Counted from the stretch's first letter, positions 16,791 to 24,093 are shown. The stretch is 26,777 bases of DNA from Phycisphaerae bacterium (GCA_002688155.1 NZCH01000117.1:1-26777), one strand, 5' to 3'. The notes: generated from the letters alone by a model not told the origin. Program-made: numbers and translations.

Positions 16791-17633
16791 ATGTCCTCAA
16801 TGCCCGACGAAACCTCAGACAGTTCGCCGCAACAACCGCCTGTCGGTCGCCGCACCTTTTTTCGGCGGCTGGCGATGTTTGGCCTCGACCGTGCGGAACA
16901 GAGCGGCCGACGGGCGTTGAACCGTGTCCAGCGCATTGTCGGCGTGTCGCATGGCGCGTCGAAATCGGTTGGTGATGCCCGCGACACGCGCATTGATCTC
17001 GAGCACCGCCTGTTGCGACCGCCCGGCGCTGCCCCCGAGGACGAGTTCGTCGACACGTGCAGCCGATGCGGCAAGTGCGTCGATGCGTGCCCCGCCGACG
17101 CCATCGAACTCGAACCGAGTATGGCCGGTGGGTTTCCCTACATCATCGCCCGTTACGCGCCGTGCGTGATTTGCAACGACTTGAGTTGCATGAAGGTCTG
17201 CCCGTCCGGCGCGTTGCAACTGGTCGACGATGCCGCCGACATTCACATGGGTACGGCCCTGGTCAACCAGCAGCAGTGCCTGCGCACCGGCGTCGACGGG
17301 CACGCGATGTCAGGCAAGGCCGAGGATTGCCGCATCTGCGTGATTCAATGCCCCGTCGGCGAAGACGCGATCGGCGTCGGAGACGATCTGAAAATCGACG
17401 TGCGTGAAGGTTGCACGGGCTGCGGTGTGTGTGAGCGCGTTTGCCCGACGGAGCCGGCGAGTGTTGTTGTGATGCCTGCGCGGGAGGTGGCGGGGGATGC
17501 CCGGGTACCCAATGATGACCTGTCCGCTTCTGGCCCGATCGCTTGCGACCGGGTTGAAAAAAACAGCGAGGGGCGATCCGGTGTCACTCCGCCGGCGCCA
17601 CAATTCGAAGCACCTCATCGAGACAGTCAATAA
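16791..17633 (+). CDS. Four-cluster ferredoxin-type protein, NapG/MauM-like
   Basis: 280 residues with four 4Fe-4S cysteine sets: CSRCGKCVDACP, CVICNDLSCMKVCP, a third set with C-x2-C-x3-CP (CRICVIQCP), and CTGCGVCERVCP. This arrangement is that of NapG/MauM ferredoxins, which pass electrons from the membrane quinone pool to periplasmic or cytoplasmic partners. Near the N-terminus GRRTFFRRLAMFGL resembles a twin-arginine motif, but the following hydrophobic stretch is weak. No nap or mau genes are nearby, so its partner is unknown. In-frame ATGs lie at 16749, 16791 and 16800; none has a strong ribosome site. The C-terminal 50 residues are polar, and the last 50 bp overlap the 3' end of the converging aminotransferase gene. 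Confidence 0.82.
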   Translation: MSSMPDETSDSSPQQPPVGRRTFFRRLAMFGLDRAEQSGRRALNRVQRIVGVSHGASKSVGDARDTRIDLEHRLLRPPGAAPEDEFVDTCSRCGKCVDACPADAIELEPSMAGGFPYIIARYAPCVICNDLSCMKVCPSGALQLVDDAADIHMGTALVNQQQCLRTGVDGHAMSGKAEDCRICVIQCPVGEDAIGVGDDLKIDVREGCTGCGVCERVCPTEPASVVVMPAREVAGDARVPNDDLSASGPIACDRVEKNSEGRSGVTPPAPQFEAPHRDSQ

Positions 17634-18945
17634 CAAAGTCCGCGTCATCCTTCGTAACGCACATCGGCGGTTTGATGCGCAATATGTTGCCCCAGAGTCC
17701 GCCTTTGCCGATGAGCAGGCCTCGTTCCTTCGCGAGTTCGAGCACGTCGGCCGCCTCGTTGCGCGCAGGCGCTTTGGTTGTTCGGTCGCACACCAGTTCG
17801 ACGCCAAGCATCAGGCCAAGCCCGCGCACGTCGCCGATCAGCGCGTGCCGGTCCTGCAAATCGATCAGCCCGGTCTTGAGGTGGGCGCCGACCTCGCGCG
17901 CGTTTTGCTGAATGTCTTCCTGCTCGATTACGTCGAGCGTGGCGATCGCCTGAGTGACGCTGACGGGGTTGCCGGCGAAGGTATTGAAGTGCAGCCGATC
18001 GGTAAGCACGCCGGCGACGTCCGGCCGGGTTGTCATTGCGCCCATCGGTGCGCCGTTGGCGATGCCTTTGGCCATCGTCACGATGTCGGGCGTGACGCCG
18101 AAATGCTCGAAAGACCAGAAGTGTTCACCCGTTCTGCCGAACCCGCCCTGCACTTCATCCGCGACGCAGAGCCCGCCGTGCTGACGCACGATGTCGTACA
18201 CGATCCCAAAGAACTCGCGTGGTGGAACGATCGCGCCGCCGACGCCCTGAATCGGCTCGCCGATGAAGCACGCGACGTGGCCTGACGTTTCGTATTCGAT
18301 CACCTGTTTCACGTCGTGGGCGCATTTCAGGTTGCACGACGGATACGTCAGCCCGTACGGGCAGCGGTAGCAGTACCCGGCGTGCGTGTGTGATACGTTG
18401 ATCGTTTGGTTGGACTTGAACTTCCAGTTGCCGTGCGCGGTCAGACCCATCGTGCTGGACGTGCCGCCGTGGTAGCCGCCCCGCAGGGCGATCACGTGCG
18501 CGTTTTCGGTGAACTCGCGCGCATGCAGCACCGCCATTTCGTTCGCTTCGCTGCCGGAGTTGGTGATATAGGTCACTTCCAGCGGTTCGGGCATCTTGTC
18601 CGCCAATCGCCTGGCGTACTGCCCGATCGCCGGGTGCAGGTAAATCGTTGTTGCGTGCTGGAGCGTGCCGACCTGCCGGTTGATCTTGTCAACGATCGAC
18701 GGATGACAATGCCCAACGCTGACGCTGACGATGCCGGCGAACCCGTCGAGGTATCGCCTGCCGCCTTCGTCCCACACGTACTGCCTGTGCCCTTCGACGA
18801 TCATCAGCGGCTCGCGGTAGTAAGTGAACACCCCGGGCGAAACATATTGCCGGCGCAGTTCAAGCACCTGATCACGCGGCGGCCCGGCGTACGGCGCGGG
18901 CTTGTGGTCGCACTGGGGCAGCGAGATGGTTCTGTTGGTGGTCAT
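17584..18945 (-). CDS. Class III PLP aminotransferase, AGXT2-like (omega-amino acid/alanine-glyoxylate type)
   Basis: 453 residues, typical for the class. PLP motifs: TNSGSEANEMAVLHARE (about 128-144), GGYHGGTSS, D263 in VADEVQGGFGRTGEHFW, K293 in MAKGIANGAPMGA (Schiff base), and FNTFAGNPVS. The GRTG-HFW pattern and overall sequence match alanine-glyoxylate aminotransferase 2 and aminobutyrate-type enzymes. The amine donor and acceptor cannot be assigned. Residues 192-208 hold four cysteines (CYRC, then C204 and C208), possibly a metal-binding loop. A TACAAT box lies 11 nt before the ATG and there is no ribosome site. The stop lies inside the converging ferredoxin gene. Confidence 0.9.
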   Translation of the reverse strand: MTTNRTISLPQCDHKPAPYAGPPRDQVLELRRQYVSPGVFTYYREPLMIVEGHRQYVWDEGGRRYLDGFAGIVSVSVGHCHPSIVDKINRQVGTLQHATTIYLHPAIGQYARRLADKMPEPLEVTYITNSGSEANEMAVLHAREFTENAHVIALRGGYHGGTSSTMGLTAHGNWKFKSNQTINVSHTHAGYCYRCPYGLTYPSCNLKCAHDVKQVIEYETSGHVACFIGEPIQGVGGAIVPPREFFGIVYDIVRQHGGLCVADEVQGGFGRTGEHFWSFEHFGVTPDIVTMAKGIANGAPMGAMTTRPDVAGVLTDRLHFNTFAGNPVSVTQAIATLDVIEQEDIQQNAREVGAHLKTGLIDLQDRHALIGDVRGLGLMLGVELVCDRTTKAPARNEAADVLELAKERGLLIGKGGLWGNILRIKPPMCVTKDDADFVIDCLDEVLRIVAPAE

Positions 18946-18962
18946 GTTCGCTGGGAATTGTA

Positions 18963-19076
18963 GTGTCGGGTTTCAGCTGCGGACGGACAAATGGCCGATT
19001 CCCCAATGAAATCCGAATGACGAGCTCCGGAATCCGACGCCCGAAACCCGCGCCCTAACCCCAACACCCGATTCTC
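18963..19076 (+). repeat. Dispersed repeat cluster downstream of the glycosyltransferase gene
   Basis: GTGTCGGGTTTC at 18963-18974, then a second module: ATGAAATCCGAATGACGA (19006-19023), followed by a C-rich part with CGCCCGAAACCCGCGCCC (about 19037-19054). The second module matches, in inverted orientation, the copy at 19978-19995 (17 of 18 bases). It fills the gap between the AGXT2-like and glycosyltransferase genes and runs into the latter's stop codon. Confidence 0.65.
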
Positions 19077-19984
19077 GTGCGCGCGCGATGCCGCCAGGGG
19101 ATTGTCCTCCCGCGGCGCAGCAGTTCTGCGAAACCGAGCGTTGCCGTTTTGTAGTCACCGTTCCAGTAGCGCGAGTAGGTGCAGGTGCTCAGTTCGTCGA
19201 TAGCCGATGCGCGCCGGTGCTCAAGCTGGTCGGCTGGCATCCGGTCGGCGTACATATCGAGCGTGCGCAGCCGGCCGATGCCGGCGTCGACCTGAGCGCG
19301 CTTCGACCCGTCGCCGGTGAGCTGGCCCGGCCGGCGGCGATAATGCAGATAGACGTCCGGCAGGTATACCGCTTCGCGGCCGAACAGGATCATCAGGAAC
19401 CATGTGTAGTCCTCCGCGGTGCGAAGGTCGTCGTGGAAGCCGCACGCGGGGATCGCCGACCGGCGGATCATCGCTGTCGAGGTAATGATGCCGTTGCGGT
19501 CGAACAGCGCGTCGAAGCAGTCGCCCTGAATACGTTTGCGCACGTCGTGAACCATCGGCCCATCGCCGGTTTCCGTGCCGAACATTTCGGCACCGGTGTG
19601 ACACACGGCCGCGTCGGGGTGCTCGGCCATGGCGGCAACCTGCCTGGTAACCTTGCCGGGCAGCCAGATATCGTCGGCATCGAGCGCGGCCAGCAGCGAT
19701 CCGGTGGCGTGCTCGATCGCCCCGTTGCGCGCCGCGGCCGCACCGGCGTGATCGGACTGAACCGTGGTGATCTTCCCCTCGTACTTCGCCAGGACATCGG
19801 ACGTTTCGTCGGTGCTGCCGTCATCGGCGACGACGATCTGCATGTCGCCGTAATCCTGCGCGAGCGCTGAGTTGATCGCCTCGGCCAGGTATGACCCGCA
19901 GTTGTACGTGGGGATGATGACCGAGACCCGCGGGGGCGGGTTTGAGGGTTCGGGGTCCGGGGTTCGGGGCTGCGAATTCGTCAT
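19055..19984 (-). CDS. Family 2 glycosyltransferase
   Basis: 309 residues, GT-A fold. VSVIIPTYNCGSYLAEAINS opens the catalytic domain (about 20), VADDGSTDE (52-60) binds the nucleotide sugar, DADD (102-105) is the metal-binding DxD, and TAEDYTWF is the acceptor-site ED motif; a helical tail follows. No membrane segment is seen. It likely transfers a sugar to a surface glycan or lipid carrier; donor unknown. ATG 19984 and residues 1-19 (TNSQPRTPDPEPSNPPPR) lie in a dispersed intergenic repeat, and the last residues plus the TAG stop fall in an inverted copy. The catalytic domain itself starts at V20, so the extension is probably dispensable. The rsmJ stop is 7 nt upstream; co-transcription is likely. 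Confidence 0.9.
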   Translation of the reverse strand: MTNSQPRTPDPEPSNPPPRVSVIIPTYNCGSYLAEAINSALAQDYGDMQIVVADDGSTDETSDVLAKYEGKITTVQSDHAGAAAARNGAIEHATGSLLAALDADDIWLPGKVTRQVAAMAEHPDAAVCHTGAEMFGTETGDGPMVHDVRKRIQGDCFDALFDRNGIITSTAMIRRSAIPACGFHDDLRTAEDYTWFLMILFGREAVYLPDVYLHYRRRPGQLTGDGSKRAQVDAGIGRLRTLDMYADRMPADQLEHRRASAIDELSTCTYSRYWNGDYKTATLGFAELLRRGRTIPWRHRARTRIGCWG

Positions 19985-19999
19985 TCGAATTTCATGGAG
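19925..19999 (-). repeat. Dispersed repeat at the rsmJ/glycosyltransferase junction
   Basis: On the minus strand ATGAAATTCGAATGACGA (19995-19978) is followed by a run of CCCCGAACC-like units. It carries the TGA of rsmJ and the ATG of the glycosyltransferase gene. Confidence 0.65.
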
Positions 20000-20828
20000 T
20001 ATTCGGGCACTTCGGTGATTCACCCACCCACACGTCAAATCGTACCGCATTGCCCTTATGCGACTGGACCGGGCCAGGCGCCAGTGGCGGCGCGTGAATT
20101 GGGCGTTTGACGACGACGCGCTTGCGCGCAACATGGCGGGCGGCATCGAGCAGGGACGTCGCGTCGTCATCTTCACCGACCAGATCGCGCAGGACGCGCA
20201 TCGCCTTGCGCTGCGCCGCGCGTCGTGGGCCTGCGGGGTACATGGGGTCCAGGTACACCACGTCGACCACGGAGTTCGAATCAGCGAGGGAGCGTTTGAG
20301 CACGTGATGCGTATCGTCGTGTTTCACGGCGATGCGCGCCGCGACATCGGGTTGCACGTCGCGTGCGCGCTCAACGGCGTCCTGCAGCATGGCCGCGACG
20401 ACGGCGTGCCGTTCGATGGCCGTGACGTTACATCCCAGCGACGCGAGCAGCCAGGTGTCGTGTCCGAACCCTGCCGTCGCATCAAGCACGCGCGGACGGT
20501 ACGTATCGCCGCGTTTGATGCCCATCGCGCGCGCCAGCGGCTGACGCAGACTCGCGCCGGCGCCGGATTTCGTGTCGATCCGCGCCAGGTCGATCACGAC
20601 CGGCCGACCACGTGGCGGCGCGCCGTTGCGCACAGCGCGCTGCTCGTCCAGCACACGCAGTTCCAGCCGATTCGGTGTGACCGCCAACACGATTACCGCC
20701 TCAATCGTTCGCGCATCACGCACGCGCGCCAGCGACAACTGCGTTGCCAGAGCGTCCGCACGTGATGCGGTAACGTCGTCCCCGCAAGGGTCGGCGGAGA
20801 TGACGATTCTATCGCCGTTTTTTTTCAT
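19992..20828 (-). CDS. rsmJ: 16S rRNA (guanine-N2) methyltransferase, RsmJ-like
   Basis: SAM-dependent methyltransferase of 278 residues, near the family's 250. The SAM site is DATAGFGHDTWLLASLGC (from 116), with the acidic residue in AIERH. LDPMYP (193-198) is the catalytic motif of the family (usually LDPMFP or LDPMYP), followed by KAMRVLRDLVGEDDDA and VVVKRPIHAPPL (237-248). RsmJ modifies G1516 in the small-subunit rRNA. In E. coli it is a stand-alone enzyme; here it lies between RNase Z-like and glycosyltransferase genes. ATG 20828 is preceded by a dispersed repeat rather than a recognisable ribosome site. Its stop codon TGA lies inside another repeat. Identification rests on the paired SAM and LDPMYP motifs. 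Confidence 0.88.
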   Translation of the reverse strand: MKKNGDRIVISADPCGDDVTASRADALATQLSLARVRDARTIEAVIVLAVTPNRLELRVLDEQRAVRNGAPPRGRPVVIDLARIDTKSGAGASLRQPLARAMGIKRGDTYRPRVLDATAGFGHDTWLLASLGCNVTAIERHAVVAAMLQDAVERARDVQPDVAARIAVKHDDTHHVLKRSLADSNSVVDVVYLDPMYPAGPRRAAQRKAMRVLRDLVGEDDDATSLLDAARHVARKRVVVKRPIHAPPLAPGPVQSHKGNAVRFDVWVGESPKCPNTP

Positions 20829-20840
20829 GGGCGTGTATCG

Positions 20841-20890
20841 GGTGTCGGGTTCTTTGATTCGGGGCGGGGACTTTAGCCCCCCCGCACGGG
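20841..20890 (+). repeat. Dispersed bipartite intergenic element, copy 3 (best-preserved)
   Basis: GGTGTCGGGTTCTTTGATTC, then the hairpin module GCGGGGACTTTAGCCCC (20864-20880) and more C residues. It lies between the RNase Z-like gene and rsmJ. Confidence 0.65.
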
Positions 20891-20945
20891 TACGGGACCG
20901 AACGCCTTGCCGGGCGCACCTTCGGTGCTGCCGCTACGCGCTCGA

Positions 20946-21863
20946 CTACGCCTCGTTCTCGCGCTGCGCCTCGTCCAATTGCTGGTCGAACCGCTCCTGA
21001 TTCCGTCGTATGTCCATGAGCACGTGGATGCGGTGCATATCCTGCTCGCCGAGCGCCATTTCGAGGAATCTGTAGGCGCTGTTCATGTTCGTGCGACGCG
21101 ACAGGTGCGTAAGCACGATGTGTTCCGCTCTGGTGCGTCGCACGAGACGCGCCAGATCGTCGACGTGCAGGTGTTTGCCCACCGCCGCGCGGCTGCGGTG
21201 GGCGGGCTCGATGAACGTGCATTCGGTGATCAGAATATTTGCGCCAAGCACGTCCTCACGCTCGAAATGCGCACCCCACATCGTGTCGCCGGTGTAGCAT
21301 ACCAGCGGCACCTCGATGATCCGTGTGATTTGCTCGCCCTTTTGTTTGAGCGCCATCAGTTCTTCCTGCTCAAGGCCCACGAGGTCCTTGCGCAGCTTGC
21401 TGCGTTTTTCAATGACAACAAAACCCAGCGAAGTGGCTGTGTGCTCGGTCTTGAATGCGCGCAGGAAAAACGCGCCCTTGATTTCGAGTTCCTGGTCGGG
21501 CTCGATCTCGATGATGGTAAAGGGCGTCTGTTGCCCTTCGATGTCCGCCCACGCTTTGAGCATGCGCCGCACCGGCCCCGCCAGGTCCGGATGGCACACG
21601 ACGGTTCCCGTGCCCATGCCCTGGAAGTTGCGCTGTGAGAAGTAATAGGACAGCGCCGCGGAGTGGTCCATGTGTCCGTGTGAGAGCGCGACGTACTTTG
21701 CGGACAGTGCCGCGCGTGGACAGAGCCCGATGTCGAAGGCCACGTCCAGTTCGGGCACATGCACCACCGTCTGCTCGCCGGCAATGGAAATACCCTCGAC
21801 CCGATAGGGCGGCAGGTACAGGCAGCCCAATCGCGGTTGTCGCACCGGCTGTCGCGGAATCAT
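20946..21863 (-). CDS. Metallo-beta-lactamase-fold hydrolase, ribonuclease Z-like
   Basis: 305 residues. The zinc ligands are intact: HGHMDH (H62, H64, D66, H67), a histidine in TEHTATS, D in CYTGDT, and H in VLTHLSRR near the C-terminus. GDTMWG, ITECTF and HLHVDDLARL match the tRNase Z group, which trims tRNA 3' trailers. The nearby tRNA-Cys lacks an encoded CCA and would need such processing, but proximity alone proves nothing. The flexible arm of long RNase Z is not obvious; residues 155-180 (KRSKLRKDLVGLEQEEL) may act in its place. Start is ATG 21863 with a weak GAGATTGG upstream. The tRNA gene lies 124 bp upstream on the same strand. Confidence 0.8.
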   Translation of the reverse strand: MIPRQPVRQPRLGCLYLPPYRVEGISIAGEQTVVHVPELDVAFDIGLCPRAALSAKYVALSHGHMDHSAALSYYFSQRNFQGMGTGTVVCHPDLAGPVRRMLKAWADIEGQQTPFTIIEIEPDQELEIKGAFFLRAFKTEHTATSLGFVVIEKRSKLRKDLVGLEQEELMALKQKGEQITRIIEVPLVCYTGDTMWGAHFEREDVLGANILITECTFIEPAHRSRAAVGKHLHVDDLARLVRRTRAEHIVLTHLSRRTNMNSAYRFLEMALGEQDMHRIHVLMDIRRNQERFDQQLDEAQRENEA

Positions 21864-21987
21864 GTTGCGTCCAATCTCAAGGTCAGTGCGATATTCGTGC
21901 CCAATGCGACCCGACGGTGAAAGGCATCAGACCGGCGCGCGCCGACGCACGGACCTCAAGGCGGCTGATCCCACAACCGTCAGAAAC

Positions 21988-22071
21988 AGGCCGCGGTGGG
22001 ATTCGAACCCACGACAGGCAAAGCCTAGCGGATTTGCAATCCGCCCCCTTAGTCCACTCGGGCACGCGGCC
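21988..22071 (-). tRNA. tRNA-Cys (anticodon GCA) with long variable arm
   Basis: 84 nt folding as a full cloverleaf. The acceptor stem is 7/7 (GGCCGCG with CGCGGCC), the D stem CCC/GGG, and the anticodon stem GCGGA/TCCGC with loop TTGCAAA (GCA at 22037-22035). The T arm is GTGGG/CCCAC with loop TTCGAAT. The discriminator is U73, a cysteine identity element; serine would need G73. The variable region is 15 nt with its own 4-bp stem AGGC/GCCT, a class II shape that is unusual for cysteine. CCA is not encoded. A matching promoter lies just upstream. Confidence 0.93.
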
Positions 22072-22086
22072 GTGTTCTGGTGCAAC

Positions 22087-22115
22087 ATTGTTCACGTGTG
22101 GCGGGCGAGCGTCAA
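22087..22115 (-). promoter_or_regulatory. Predicted promoter of tRNA-Cys
   Basis: TTGACG (22115-22110, 5/6), 17-bp spacer, AACAAT (22092-22087, 4/6). Transcript start near 22080, about 9 nt before the mature 5' end. An A/T-rich repeat lies immediately upstream, where an UP element would be. Confidence 0.55.
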
Positions 22116-22117
22116 AC

Positions 22118-22152
22118 GTGCGAATCTCGATTGGCGATTTTCAATTTGCGAT
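22118..22152. repeat. A/T-rich dispersed repeat (second family)
   Basis: Contains GCGAATCTCGATTGGCGATT and TTCAATTTGCGATG. The style of short CGATTT/GATTTC units resembles the segment at 24055-24093. It overlaps the region just upstream of the tRNA promoter. Confidence 0.4.
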
Positions 22153-22191
22153 GTTGTAACGCCCGCGGACAGCGGCCCGCAGGAGTCAGGG

Positions 22192-23013
22192 TCACGCATA
22201 CCCCAGCGCCTGCATTTCGTCGCCGGCGACATACAGGAGTTGATCGACTTGTTTGACGGTCAGTTCATCCTTGTATTTGCCGATGCGATCGGGTTGCGCA
22301 ATGTCGGCTTTGAATCCATTTGGGGCGACTCCCAGGTACTCGCCGATCCGCGCGAGCGTCGCCACCGGTTCCTGGACGAGCTGTTCGTATTTTACGGCCA
22401 GCAGCCGATCTTCGTGGGCGCGCATGGTCCGCACCGACTCCGCCCAGCGATCGGCGACTTTTTCCGGGCTGTCCATCTTCTCCGCGAACGGCCGGTTGCG
22501 CCATTCGGCCCGGCACTTTTCCAGCGTCGATCGCGCCACGTCGCGAACGTCGCGGTAGATCACGATGCACTTGAGGGCATCGATCGCACAGAACTTGTCG
22601 AGCTTGAACACGTAGTCGGGGTACTTGTCACCCACGACGTCTGCTGCGCGCAGCGCTTTGCCCATCGATTGTGCGATGACGTCGATCGTGACGAACGGGC
22701 GGGCGTATCGATGCACCGCGCGCACGTAACGCGTTTTGAACCGCGCGTCGCGCCAGCGCGCAATTCTGGGATGCCGCGGCGTGCCCGCACCGATGACCAT
22801 CCGGTGTGTGTGCCGCTTTTCAAGTTTGTTCAAATAGTGCCTGCACGGCGCGTTGACCCACGCGAAGTTGTTGTACTCGCGAGTCAATTCGATTTGACGA
22901 TGCGATTGAAGCAGCAGATACAGCAACGTTGTGCCCGAGCGCTGATGTCCGCAGACGATGACCGGAGTCGGGTTTCGGGTTTTGATGTTCAGAGTTTCTG
23001 GTTCCGGATTCAC
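22192..23013 (-). CDS. Sulfotransferase family protein, copy 1
   Basis: 273 residues. The PAPS 5'-phosphosulfate loop GHQRSGTTLLYLLL (HQRSGTT at 23-29) and the 3'-phosphate motif IVIYRDVRDVARSTLEK (about 158-175) mark a PAPS-dependent sulfotransferase that moves sulfate to a hydroxyl on a carbohydrate, lipid or protein. The first 16 residues (NPEPETLNIKTRNPTP) are encoded by a dispersed repeat; the fold starts at VIVCGHQRSG, so a start nearer the loop is conceivable, but no other start codon in that stretch is clear. It lies downstream of a paralogue with a 42-bp gap holding the repeat's hairpin. No transmembrane segment is visible, so it is likely cytoplasmic. Confidence 0.88.
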   Translation of the reverse strand: MNPEPETLNIKTRNPTPVIVCGHQRSGTTLLYLLLQSHRQIELTREYNNFAWVNAPCRHYLNKLEKRHTHRMVIGAGTPRHPRIARWRDARFKTRYVRAVHRYARPFVTIDVIAQSMGKALRAADVVGDKYPDYVFKLDKFCAIDALKCIVIYRDVRDVARSTLEKCRAEWRNRPFAEKMDSPEKVADRWAESVRTMRAHEDRLLAVKYEQLVQEPVATLARIGEYLGVAPNGFKADIAQPDRIGKYKDELTVKQVDQLLYVAGDEMQALGYA

Positions 23014-23049
23014 GGTTCAGTTTCAGGGGCGCAGGGCTTTGATCCCCGC
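22964..23049 (+). repeat. Dispersed bipartite intergenic element, copy 4 (partly coding)
   Basis: GGAGTCGGGTTTCGGGTTTT (from 22964) encodes, on the other strand, the sulfotransferase N-terminus. The hairpin module GGGGCGCAGGGCTTTGATCC runs from 23026 and ends in CCGC at 23049, between the two sulfotransferase genes. Confidence 0.55.
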
Positions 23050-23055
23050 TCTGCG

Positions 23056-23877
23056 CTAAAGGTATCCCAACTGCTGCATCGTGGGTTTGGCGACCTGGAT
23101 GACCTGATCGATCTGATCGGCGGACAGGCCACGTTTGTGCTTGCCCACGCGGTCGGACCGAATCATTGTCATGCGGAACTTGTCGGGGTCCAGGTCGAGC
23201 AGCGCACCTAGATCTTCGAGCGTGCGCCTGGGCTCGTTGACGAGTTGCTCGTAGCGTAGCGGGTACACGTGTTCGCGGTGGTGCTGCATGGTTTCGATGG
23301 CTTGTACCCAGCTTTGCGCTGCATTTTCGGGCGTCGCCAGCCGGTCGCCCAGCTCTTTGCCCTGCCACGACGAGTGCGCCTTTTCCAGCGATGACCGTAC
23401 GACGTCCCGGCAGTCGCGGTAGATGACGATCAGCTTCGTGTCCGGACACTGCACGAGCTTGTCGAGTTTCATGACGTAACCGGCGACCTTGTCACCGACG
23501 ACGCGCGCCCACGGTGCGATTCGGTGCAGACACGTGCGCATCGCGTCGGCGTCCACCGCGTCGCGTGCGATGGACTTCAAATACCTGCGGTACTGGTGCA
23601 CGAACATCGCGCTATTGGCGTAGTCGCCCATGCGTTTGAACCGGTTGGGCACCTTCACGATCGGCCGGTCACGCCAGGCGGTGCGCACCTCGCGCATGTG
23701 CTCGTTAAACGGTATGCCCACAGCCGAGAAATTGTAGAACTCGTGCGTGACGAACACGTCCGGATGGCTGTTCAACAGCCGCACCATCAGCGTCGTTCCC
23801 GACCGCTGGTGGCCGGCAATGACCATCGTCTGGACCTGGTCATCGGGGACGGAATTGCGCCTGCCGTACCTGAACAT
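23056..23877 (-). CDS. Sulfotransferase family protein, copy 2
   Basis: 273 residues, same length and layout as its neighbour: AGHQRSGTTLMVRLLNSHP (PAPS loop, 23-29) and LIVIYRDCRDVVRSSLEKAH (3'-phosphate site). The middle parts (acceptor region, about 45-130) differ greatly, so the pair is an old tandem duplication probably with different acceptors. The final 30 residues (DRVGKHKRGLSADQIDQVIQ and QQLGYL) are again similar between the two. Start is ATG 23877; TAAACT lies exactly 6 nt upstream, suggesting a leaderless mRNA. Together with the exporter upstream it suggests sulfation of an exported glycan or lipid, but that is inference. Confidence 0.9.
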   Translation of the reverse strand: MFRYGRRNSVPDDQVQTMVIAGHQRSGTTLMVRLLNSHPDVFVTHEFYNFSAVGIPFNEHMREVRTAWRDRPIVKVPNRFKRMGDYANSAMFVHQYRRYLKSIARDAVDADAMRTCLHRIAPWARVVGDKVAGYVMKLDKLVQCPDTKLIVIYRDCRDVVRSSLEKAHSSWQGKELGDRLATPENAAQSWVQAIETMQHHREHVYPLRYEQLVNEPRRTLEDLGALLDLDPDKFRMTMIRSDRVGKHKRGLSADQIDQVIQVAKPTMQQLGYL

Positions 23878-24093
23878 GACAGTAGTTTAGCGTATTGCCG
23901 AGGTTCGATTTTCGAGCGCACAGGGGGCGCGCCGCAGGTGGCAGCGGTGCGGGGGTCCATATTGAGCCTCGTCGCTTGCGGCAGGATCGCGGTGCAGGCA
24001 CTGCGGCTCATTTGGGGTTAGGCCACGCGAACGAACCCACGACGTCATCCGGGCATCTGAATCAGAAATCGGCAGTCGGAAATCAAAATCGCG
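23878..24093. other. 216-bp spacer with a dispersed repeat at its right end
   Basis: No gene is supported. A short open frame (MDPRTAATCG...) is not gene-like. At 24055-24093 the segment GAATCAGAAATCGGCAGTCG and its AT-rich continuation abut the ABC gene's TAG stop. Confidence 0.5.

Noticed and set aside
18973..19158. 61-codon minus-strand open frame (ends GFRSSSFGFHWGIGHLSVRS)
   Set aside because: Is simply translated repeat sequence plus the out-of-frame end of the glycosyltransferase gene.
19088..20765. Plus-strand open frames of 260 and 235 codons
   Set aside because: Antisense shadows of the glycosyltransferase and rsmJ genes, whose catalytic motifs are intact on the minus strand.
21988..22071. 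Assignment as tRNA-Ser or tRNA-Tyr because of the long variable arm
   Set aside because: Anticodon is GCA and discriminator is U; serine needs G73 and tyrosine needs anticodon GTA with A73.
21862..23211. 449-codon plus-strand open frame
   Set aside because: Runs through the tRNA-Cys gene and antisense to a sulfotransferase; no protein motif.
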